A stretch of DNA of 6,083 nt from an uncultured Peptoniphilus sp. (GTDB lineage: Bacteria > Bacillota > Clostridia > Tissierellales > Peptoniphilaceae): NCBI GenBank assembly GCA_947254665.1, contig CAMYEJ010000081.1:1-6083 (forward strand), given 5' to 3'. Under the pieces are notes generated by a model. The model worked only from the letters and a program-made list of their open reading frames with translations. It had not been told where the DNA came from and did no database searches. The position numbers were made by a program, and so were the translations under genes. Positions 1 through 5,705 of the stretch are shown here, in pieces; within the stretch, counting starts at the first letter, position 1, and each line of letters starts with the position of its first letter.

Positions 1-103
1 CTACTAATGATCCTAACCCAATTTTTAGTTGTGCCTAACTCTCTTACTTTTTTTATTTCAATTTTAATTTTTATTTTTTCAATCTGATTTAAATTAAATA
101 TCT
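1..103. other. AT-rich region beyond the terminator, no supportable gene
   Basis: The stretch is very AT-rich. A plus-strand frame is open from base 1 to a TGA at 85-87 and would encode a hydrophobic tail (...TFFISILIFIFSI). This could be the end of a convergent membrane-protein gene. A minus-strand frame is also open to the left edge, with Lys/Ile-rich content but no ATG, GTG or TTG start with a ribosome site. Neither can be supported within so few bases. Confidence 0.3.
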
Positions 104-139
104 CAATAAAAAATGGCCACTTCTGTGACCATTTATTTT
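104..139 (-). terminator. Rho-independent terminator of the operon
   Basis: On the minus strand, immediately after the permease stop codon, ATGGTCAC pairs with GTGGCCAT (one G-U pair) around an AGAA loop, followed by a U-rich run TTTTTATT. Flanking A and T tracts extend the stem. Read on the plus strand, the same hairpin has a C-A mismatch in its stem but also a T-rich tail, so it may work weakly in both directions. Its position fits the end of the five-gene unit. Confidence 0.85.
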
Positions 140-3100
140 TTAATCCTGTGCCTTTAATGCACTTACCATATCTACTTTTTGAAGTTTTTTGTGGAATACC
201 ATCATGATTGATAATGTTACTATTATGGTTATCGCTGCTGATAGGAAGTATGATCTCACTACCAGTTTTGGATCTAGCATAGCATTATATGGCACTACTA
301 CTTGCAAAACTCCGTAGTGGAGTATCTTTCCTACCACCATTCCAACGATTATTCCCATTACTGTTAGAGATAGTGTCTCTCTATAGATATATTCTGTTAC
401 TTCCTTTGGATAGAATCCAAGTACTTTGATTGTGGAGATTTCTCTCATTCTCTCTTCGATATTTATATTCGTAAGATTGTATAGCACCACCACCGCAAGC
501 ATAGATGATGCGACGATTATGATTAGTACCACTAGCATTATTGAATACATAAAGTTATCGAGGATCTTTTCCATGGTAGATACATCCATGGTGCCCAAGG
601 TTACTTTGTAATCCATAAGTTTTGATACCACGCTGTCATTCATCTTCTTATCCGTTAGTTTTATGAGTCTTGCGTTGGATTCGTATTCTTTTCCAAAGAC
701 TTTTTCGTAGTAGTCTCTGTTCATAAATAGGAAGTGACCTATATACATTTCTGATATTTCTGCCACTTGAACTTTATAAACCTCACCGTGTTCATCTTTT
801 ACTTCGATTAAGTCTCCAACTTTTACTTTCAAAAGTTTTGCAATCTTTTCTGAGATGACTGCTCCCTTTTCTGGAAGTTCAATATCTTTTTCTGTCTTTC
901 TATCTCGCAAGTTTATATAGTCTTCTAGGTGGTCTGTGCTTTCTGGAACGAATAGGGAGATGTTTTGATCTATCTCTTTAAATTTTGCTTTGAAATTCTT
1001 GATTATAAAAGGATCTTCTTCTTTTATTCCTTCGATGCTGTCAATTTTTTGGCTAAAGTCTTTGTACTCTTCCTTGTCGATATTTCTATCGTAGATTATT
1101 CCAAGGTCGAACTTCATAATTTCGCTAAACTGTTTGTCCTTTATTCCGCTTACTGAGCCTTCTATTCCAAATCCAAGAATTAATAGTGCACTACATCCCA
1201 TGATTCCAAGGATGGTCATTATCATTCTATTTTTGTATCGGAATATATTTCTTGCAGTTACCTTTTGCAAGAATGTCATCCTCTTCCAAAGTGGAGTTAT
1301 CCTTTCAATCAAAATCCTCGTGCCTTCTTTAGGTGGGATCCCACGAAGAAGTGTAGCTGCATTATTTTTAAGTGATTTTTTAAGGGTTAAGGCTGCTGTA
1401 AGTCCTGTGGATAGTAGTCCTGCTACTAACGCAAGAAGACTTCTCATAGGATAGATTTTTATCAAAAGATTGTCCATAAAGATTGTGTCTGTGGAATAGG
1501 CGTTTCCTATGACATTGGTTAAAAATAGTGAACCAAGTAGTAATCCTATTATTCCGCCGATAAATGCGGAGGTTTCTCCATAGAATAAATACTTCTTCGC
1601 TATGTCTATATCGCTAAATCCAAGCGCTTTGTAGGTGCCGATATTTATTCTATTTTCTTCTACCATTCTCGCCATGGTTGTCCAACACACGAGCATTGAA
1701 ATCATAAAGAAAAATACCGGGAATATCATCGAAAGCATGTCCACCCTAGCTGCGTAGTCGAGGTAAGTGTTTATTCCTTGGTTTAAATATCTCGGTTCAA
1801 CTGTGTACTCTGAAACTCCAAGTATCTTTAGGACATCTTTAGCCTTTTCTATATCTTTTTCCGCCTCTTTTATCTTGTCATCGGCTGTTAGTTTTTTTTC
1901 TTCGTATTCTTTTTCGCCGGTGGATAGATCTCTTCTCGCCTTATTTAATTTTGATTTTGCATCTTTTAATTTATTTTCGCCTTTAATCTTTTCTTTGTTG
2001 AAGGTTTCTTCTCCTTCTTTGTAGGATTTGATTCCCTCTTCATAAAGAGTTTTGGCTGATTCTATCTTTGCTTTTCCGTCGTTATATTCTTTTAAGCCTT
2101 TTTCGTATTCCGCTTGTCCTTCTTCCAGTTTTTTCTTGGCATCTTCAAGTTTTCCTCTGTTGCCTTCCAGCTCTTTCATGCCGTCTTCGTACTTTTTAAG
2201 ACCTTCGTTATACTTGGCTAGATTTTCTAAATATTCTCTCTCTCCTTCTTGGAAGGTTTCGATTCCTCTCTTAAACTCTTCCATTCCAGCTTCATACTTA
2301 ACTTTTCCTTCGTCTAGTTTTTTTCTACCTTCATCTAGTTGAGCTCTAGCTTCTTGAAGTTTTGCAATCCCTTCCTTTGCTTGTGCCATCTGGGTCTTAA
2401 GTTCTTTTAACTTAGCTTCATCTATATTTCCTATTGTTGGAAAATATTGTTTCAACGCATTACTAATTAGGCTTAGTTGTAATTTATTATTTTCTAATTT
2501 TTTTATATTTTCTTCGCCGGATTTAATGATATCGTCTAGGATTTCTTTCTGCTTCTTGGCAGCATCTAGCACTTCTTGTTTCTGTTTCTTCTCTTCTTCT
2601 GTGAGAGTTCCTGATGCGATTTGTGATTCTAGATTTGCAATATCTCTTTCAAGATCATCCCTCTTTGCCTTTGCTTCTTCAACTCCAGCCTTTGCATCTG
2701 TTATGGCTTTATATGCATCGTCCATGTCCTGGGAAGCTTTTATTGCAGAGTCGAGGAGTTTGTCCATGTCATCAATTCTTTGAGCTGTTCCGTCTAAGGT
2801 CAGACCCTTTGTGCCAGTTGCAATTTGAATATCTGTCAGTCCATCTTGAAACTTCTTTTCTCCTTCTGCAAGTTTCTTTTCGTTTTCATCCAGTTCAGCT
2901 TTTCCATCTTGAAGTTTTTTGCCATTTTCTTCAAGTTTTCTTCTGCCTTCTTCGAGTTTTATTTTTCCCTTGTCAAGTTCAACCTTCGTAGTATCAAGTA
3001 GTTCTTTTGCAGCTTTTAGCTTAGCTTCTCCTGTTACGAACTCTTCTTTTCCTTTTTCGTATTCGTTTTTGCCGTCGTCGAGTTTTATCTTTCCGTCATC

Positions 3101-4141
3101 TAGTTTATCTTTTGCGTCTTTTAATTTCTTGTCATTTTCATCTATTTCAGCCTTGCCATCGTCGAGTTTTTTCTTAGAATCATCGAGTTTCTTTCTACCT
3201 TTGGAGATTTCAGTTTCGTAATCCTTGTATCCCTTTTGATAGTCTCTTTCCCCTTTTGCTAGTTTTTCTTTTCCTTCGTCCAGTTTATTTTTCCCATCGA
3301 GAAGCTTTATCTTTGCATCTTCAATCTTTTCTTCTCCGTCGACAATCTTGCCTTCGATAGTTGCTTTCAAAGCATCAAGACGTTCTTCCGGTCTAAATTT
3401 CAAATCTATTTCCAAACTGTCTGCAGCAGGTTTTATAATATCCTTATATTTTTTGCTGGCAGTCTTTAGTCCAGATGTGTTCGCAAGGATAATTCTTGCA
3501 ATGGTTGGGTCGCTATTGAAGTTGCTCTTGTCGATAAATCCAAATCCCTTTAGAGTTCCAAGTCCTCTCCTTGAGGATCCACGCATGGCATCTTGAGCGT
3601 ATTCCATGCATTCTGTGAATCCGACAATTTTGAAGCTATATCTCTTTAAAGAATTCTTTTCATCTACTCCAGTTCCAAATTTGTCGATTTCTTTTCTGAA
3701 ATTGATCGTATCTCCGATTTCATATCCTTCTTTTTCAAGATTTCTATCGAGTACAATCTCATCTTCAAATTCGACATTTCTTCCCTTAGTTAAGAGATGC
3801 TTCGAAATATTTATAGGATTTGACAAAACTTTTATCCCGAAATCCGTCCCATCTATTATGAGATCCTCGTCATAATCGATTTGAATCTTGGAGATATTCT
3901 CTTGACCTTCGATAATGTCCAGGTCCTTCTTTTTAAGTCCCATTGGAGAATTTACCATGAGATCTTGTAGGTTTGAATCCTTTACAAATTTTTCAAAGGT
4001 GTCCCTCATGGTTGGTCCTGTGGTAATAAGGCCTACAAAAACGAAGACACCTAGCCCAACTATAAGTATAATTGATATGAATTTTGAAAATGTCTTTTTA
4101 ATTTCCCTAAGAGTATCTTTCTTTAGGCCATCATTTTTCAT
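140..4141 (-). CDS. FtsX/MacB-type ABC permease with giant extracytoplasmic coiled-coil stalk
   Basis: This is a 1333-residue membrane protein and the partner of the LolD-like ATPase 1 bp upstream. A basic N-terminus (REIKKTFSKF) leads into TM1 (about 20-40). An extracytoplasmic part follows (41-800): a MacB-like periplasmic-core-type region (about 41-255), then an xxxLxxG coiled coil (263-749) with a helical extension to about 773. TM2-TM4 lie near 802-824, 856-879 and 901-920, TM5 near 973-995, a second extracytoplasmic domain at about 996-1197, and TM6-TM8 near 1199-1223, 1257-1278 and 1297-1318. Two FtsX signatures are clear: RINIGTYKALGF (831-842) and REISTIKVLGF (1233-1243). They mark the two FtsX domains joined in one chain, so a single permease could complete a transporter with two ATPases. 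The ending VDMVSALKAQD is typical of the family. Family members commonly run to roughly 1100-1200 residues; the excess here is the stalk. By MacB/FtsEX analogy it probably transmits ATP-driven motion outward, in efflux, lipid or lipoprotein handling, or wall-enzyme control; which one is unknown. The ribosome site (GAGTGG) is weak, so coupling to the preceding gene (TAGTATG) is likely. Confidence 0.93.
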   Translation of the reverse strand: MKNDGLKKDTLREIKKTFSKFISIILIVGLGVFVFVGLITTGPTMRDTFEKFVKDSNLQDLMVNSPMGLKKKDLDIIEGQENISKIQIDYDEDLIIDGTDFGIKVLSNPINISKHLLTKGRNVEFEDEIVLDRNLEKEGYEIGDTINFRKEIDKFGTGVDEKNSLKRYSFKIVGFTECMEYAQDAMRGSSRRGLGTLKGFGFIDKSNFNSDPTIARIILANTSGLKTASKKYKDIIKPAADSLEIDLKFRPEERLDALKATIEGKIVDGEEKIEDAKIKLLDGKNKLDEGKEKLAKGERDYQKGYKDYETEISKGRKKLDDSKKKLDDGKAEIDENDKKLKDAKDKLDDGKIKLDDGKNEYEKGKEEFVTGEAKLKAAKELLDTTKVELDKGKIKLEEGRRKLEENGKKLQDGKAELDENEKKLAEGEKKFQDGLTDIQIATGTKGLTLDGTAQRIDDMDKLLDSAIKASQDMDDAYKAITDAKAGVEEAKAKRDDLERDIANLESQIASGTLTEEEKKQKQEVLDAAKKQKEILDDIIKSGEENIKKLENNKLQLSLISNALKQYFPTIGNIDEAKLKELKTQMAQAKEGIAKLQEARAQLDEGRKKLDEGKVKYEAGMEEFKRGIETFQEGEREYLENLAKYNEGLKKYEDGMKELEGNRGKLEDAKKKLEEGQAEYEKGLKEYNDGKAKIESAKTLYEEGIKSYKEGEETFNKEKIKGENKLKDAKSKLNKARRDLSTGEKEYEEKKLTADDKIKEAEKDIEKAKDVLKILGVSEYTVEPRYLNQGINTYLDYAARVDMLSMIFPVFFFMISMLVCWTTMARMVEENRINIGTYKALGFSDIDIAKKYLFYGETSAFIGGIIGLLLGSLFLTNVIGNAYSTDTIFMDNLLIKIYPMRSLLALVAGLLSTGLTAALTLKKSLKNNAATLLRGIPPKEGTRILIERITPLWKRMTFLQKVTARNIFRYKNRMIMTILGIMGCSALLILGFGIEGSVSGIKDKQFSEIMKFDLGIIYDRNIDKEEYKDFSQKIDSIEGIKEEDPFIIKNFKAKFKEIDQNISLFVPESTDHLEDYINLRDRKTEKDIELPEKGAVISEKIAKLLKVKVGDLIEVKDEHGEVYKVQVAEISEMYIGHFLFMNRDYYEKVFGKEYESNARLIKLTDKKMNDSVVSKLMDYKVTLGTMDVSTMEKILDNFMYSIMLVVLIIIVASSMLAVVVLYNLTNINIEERMREISTIKVLGFYPKEVTEYIYRETLSLTVMGIIVGMVVGKILHYGVLQVVVPYNAMLDPKLVVRSYFLSAAITIIVTLSIMMVFHKKLQKVDMVSALKAQD
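1895..2368 (-). repeat. xxxLxxG heptad array, descending arm of the stalk (residues 592-749)
   Basis: Eighteen uninterrupted heptads (592-717) are followed by an 11-residue unit KIKGENKLKDA (718-728) and three more heptads (729-749). Examples are RAQLDEG, RKKLDEG, LAKYNEG and KTLYEEG. Position 4 in the 18 is Tyr 8 times, Leu 6, Phe 3 and Ile once, so this arm is lined mainly by aromatic residues, unlike the Leu-lined first arm. Position 7 is mostly Gly. The helix then seems to continue to about residue 773 (IKEAEKDIEKAKDVLKIL) before the chain returns to the membrane at TM2. Confidence 0.9.
2369..2839 (-). other. Central tip region of the stalk (residues 435-591)
   Basis: This section lies between the two heptad arms and lacks the xxxLxxG pattern for most of its length. 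It begins with a Gly/Thr-rich break (ATGTKGLTLDGT, 441-452). It continues as charged helix to about residue 509, reaches a likely turn at SGTLTEEE (510-517), returns as helix to about 561, and has a second break around YFPTIGNID (566-574). Pro568 is the only proline between residues 263 and 749. The layout suggests a short helical hairpin on a small base, forming the distal tip of the stalk. This is inference from composition; no known domain is recognised. Confidence 0.6.
2840..3355 (-). repeat. xxxLxxG heptad array, ascending arm of the stalk (residues 263-434)
   Basis: The encoded residues fall into 21-bp units with a hydrophobic residue at position 4 and a small residue (G, S, N, A or T) at position 7. 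Six heptads (263-304) are followed by an 11-residue unit YKDYETEISKG (305-315) and then 17 uninterrupted heptads (316-434). Examples are KDKLDDG, KIKLDDG, KVELDKG and KIKLEEG. In the 17, position 4 is Leu 13 times, Phe twice, Ile once and Tyr once. There is no proline. The pattern matches the X-X-X-Leu-X-X-Gly repeat known from YhgE/Pip-type and related surface proteins. DNA units are similar but diverged, for example cgtcgagtttt variants at about 3077 and 3160. Confidence 0.9.
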
Positions 4142-4142
4142 A

Positions 4143-4844
4143 CTACCACTCTATTTCATCTATATTTTTCGGATTTTCGTTAATCGTTAAACTTCCTAGT
4201 TTTCCATCTACTATCTCAAGCACCCTGTCACCTATTGGAGCAATCATGGTGTTGTGAGTTATTATAAGTACTGTTGTGTCAGTGTTTCTCGCTGTTTCTT
4301 GTAAAATTTTTAAAACCTGTCTTCCTGTGTGATAATCAAGAGCTCCTGTAGGTTCATCGCAGAGAAGAACCTTTGGATTTTTACAAATTGCCCTTGCGAT
4401 TGCCACCCTTTGTTGCTCCCCACCTGAGAGTTGTTGAGGGAAGTTATTCATCCTATCTTCTAGTCCTACGGATTTTAAAACCTCTCTTGCATCAAGGGCG
4501 TTGTTTACTATTTGTGATGCAAGCTCCACATTTTCAATGGCGGTTAGGTTTGAGATTAGATTGTAATTTTGAAATACAAATCCCATATCTTCCCTACGAT
4601 AAGTAGTCATTTCTTTTTCATTTAACGTGGACAGATCTCTGTCGCCTATTTTCACAGTACCTTCGTCGCATCTGTCCATTCCTCCTAAAATATTTAAGAG
4701 GGTGGATTTTCCTGCTCCAGAAGGACCGATGATAAGTGCGAGCTCACCTTTATTTATGTCGAAGGAAATATCATTGTTTGCAAGGACAATGGTGTTTCCA
4801 GCGGTAAATCTCTTGGTCATATTCCGAACTTCTATAAATGCCAT
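4143..4844 (-). CDS. ABC ATPase, LolD/MacB type, partner of the large permease
   Basis: This is a 233-residue nucleotide-binding protein of the LolD/MacB/FtsE-like class. Motifs are Walker A GPSGAGKST (40-48), Q-loop Gln92 in FVFQNYNL, signature LSGGEQQRVAIARA (139-152), Walker B VLLCDE (159-164) followed by D-loop PTGALD (165-170), and switch His197 in IITHN. The PTGALD and GGEQQRVAIARA forms, plus the C-terminal ending INENPKNIDEIEW, are typical of the ATPases that accompany long FtsX-domain permeases in Bacillota. I chose the ATG at 4844 because it has AGAAGGTG about 4 bases ahead and gives the standard N-terminus MAFIEVRNMTK. In-frame GTG at 4889 and ATG at 4859 lie inside the cupin gene and would add an unconserved leader. 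The gene begins 1 base after the cupin stop and ends 1 base before the permease start. The expected role is to dimerise on the cytoplasmic side of the permease and drive its extracytoplasmic movements by ATP binding and hydrolysis. The residues needed for activity are all present. Confidence 0.95.
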   Translation of the reverse strand: MAFIEVRNMTKRFTAGNTIVLANNDISFDINKGELALIIGPSGAGKSTLLNILGGMDRCDEGTVKIGDRDLSTLNEKEMTTYRREDMGFVFQNYNLISNLTAIENVELASQIVNNALDAREVLKSVGLEDRMNNFPQQLSGGEQQRVAIARAICKNPKVLLCDEPTGALDYHTGRQVLKILQETARNTDTTVLIITHNTMIAPIGDRVLEIVDGKLGSLTINENPKNIDEIEW

Positions 4845-4845
4845 T

Positions 4846-5148
4846 TTACACCTTCTCATATATACAGTGCCATAGACAGTGAGGTTCACTGGAAGTGTAG
4901 CTCACCCTATGTCTAGTATTTTTCTCTATCAAAATATAATCTCCAGCGGACATCTCTATTTCTTTATCATTTTCAAAAGTTATTTTTGCCTTGCCTTGGA
5001 TGAGGAAGACATGTTCATTCATAGGGCTTTCCATAAAGTCTGTAGTCTCGCCTGAGCTTACTATTCTTATGATTCTTATATACCCATTCTCATAAATGGT
5101 CTCTTCAAGCTCTACGCCATTTTCTTTTCTATATTCAAAAAAATTCAA
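4846..5148 (-). CDS. Small single-domain cupin protein
   Basis: This is a 100-residue protein with one cupin beta-barrel. It resembles the short bacterial cupins of about 100-115 residues that share the pattern ERIVS..G ... VLLL.GEA...FE ... GDY.LIPA..RHRV. Here those elements read IRIIRIVSSGE (24-34), EHVFLIQGKAKITFEN (45-60) and AGDYILIEKNTRHRV (68-82). Possible metal ligands are Glu45, His46 and His80. The classical first cupin motif with two closely spaced His (HxH) is not complete. The C-terminus carries a compact HCLWHC (90-95), which is odd for the family. It starts at TTG, overlaps the preceding ATPase stop by 4 bp (TTGA), and its own stop is 1 base before the next ATPase gene. It has no signal peptide, so it should be cytoplasmic. 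Its function is unknown: it could bind a small ligand, act as a sensor, or be a minor enzyme. The position between two transporters hints at a link to transport but does not prove it. Confidence 0.85.
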   Translation of the reverse strand: MNFFEYRKENGVELEETIYENGYIRIIRIVSSGETTDFMESPMNEHVFLIQGKAKITFENDKEIEMSAGDYILIEKNTRHRVSYTSSEPHCLWHCIYEKV

Positions 5149-5705
5149 ATCTCTACCTTCCTCGCTCCAAGTTTTTCAACTTGACTTTCGCTGTGGGTTA
5201 CAAAAATTATACTTCCATCGAAATGATTTTCAAGATAAGAAATCATAAGGTCCTCACTCTCTTCGTCCACTTCCCTTATGGCTTCGTCCATTAAAAGCAG
5301 ATCACAGGGCACCAAAAGGGCTCGAAGAAATGCGATTCGCCTCTTCATTCCACCGGAGAGAGTCTTCACCTTTTGGTTTAGAGTACTTCCTAGTCCGAGT
5401 TCCTCAAGTAACTTTTCTAGCTCTCTAGTTTCTTTATCCGTTACGAACTTTAAATTTTCGTAGACGGTTCTATTTTCGAATAGTAGATTGTCCTGGAAGA
5501 TCATCGATATTCTTGCGTCATCATCTAGATTTACTTCTCCATCGTAATCAGAAATCTCCCCGGAGATAATCTTTAAAAGAGTGGTCTTGCCTGCGCCGGA
5601 TCTACCGACAATGGCTACCCTCTCTTTAGAATTTAATTTTAAATTGAAATCTTTTAGAATTATATTTTCACCAAAGGATTTGCTTAAATTTTTAATCTCT
5701 AGCAT
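5145..5705 (-). CDS. ABC importer ATPase, short SsuB/TauB-like form
   Basis: This is a 186-residue cytoplasmic ATPase that would energise the permease encoded just upstream. Visible motifs are Walker A GRSGAGKTT (34-42), Q-loop Gln71 in MIFQDN, signature LSGGMKRR (116-123), Walker B LLLMDE (136-141) and switch His171 in VTHSES. LSGGM, in place of LSGGQ, is normal for the nitrate/sulfonate/taurine ATPases. The protein ends 15 residues after the switch His, whereas relatives usually run to about 240-260 residues, so the C-terminal part is minimal. The D-loop region reads EAIREVD instead of the usual EPxxALD; the catalytic Asp140 and Glu141 are kept. I chose the ATG at 5705 because GAGGTG lies 5 bases ahead of it; a TTG one codon earlier is in frame but placed less well. 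The end overlaps the cupin start by 4 bp. All core catalytic residues are present, so it is probably active. Confidence 0.9.
   Translation of the reverse strand: MLEIKNLSKSFGENIILKDFNLKLNSKERVAIVGRSGAGKTTLLKIISGEISDYDGEVNLDDDARISMIFQDNLLFENRTVYENLKFVTDKETRELEKLLEELGLGSTLNQKVKTLSGGMKRRIAFLRALLVPCDLLLMDEAIREVDEESEDLMISYLENHFDGSIIFVTHSESQVEKLGARKVEI
5149..5165 (-). promoter_or_regulatory. Ribosome binding site deciding the cupin TTG start
   Basis: On the minus strand GAGGAAGG lies 7 bases before the TTG at 5148. No ATG exists in this frame until codon 39, inside the cupin fold. The strong Shine-Dalgarno sequence and the conserved N-terminal strand both support TTG as the real start, inside the end of the ATPase gene. 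Confidence 0.7.

Noticed and set aside
1..139. Minus-strand gene continuing past the terminator with a Lys/Ile-rich product
   Set aside because: The frame has no ATG, GTG or TTG start with a ribosome site, overlaps the terminator and is too short to judge; AT-rich sequence often gives such open frames.
1895..3355. CRISPR or non-coding tandem repeat array
   Set aside because: Periodicity is 21 bp, in frame, with variation concentrated at synonymous or conservative positions; there are no identical repeats with unique spacers. It is explained by protein heptads.
1767..3596. Several plus-strand open frames of 80-125 codons opposite the coiled-coil part of the large permease
   Set aside because: They are rich in Ser, Phe and Leu, which is what the complement of Lys/Glu/Asp-rich heptad codons yields. 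They overlap each other, lack ribosome sites and domains, and oppose a strongly supported gene.
4373..4875. Plus-strand open frames opposite the LolD-like ATPase
   Set aside because: The opposite strand carries every ATPase motif in one frame; these frames have no recognisable protein features.
4845..4889. GTG start at 4889 or ATG at 4859 for the LolD-like ATPase
   Set aside because: The extra leader is unconserved and lies inside the cupin gene. The ATG at 4844 has a good ribosome site and gives the standard family N-terminus.
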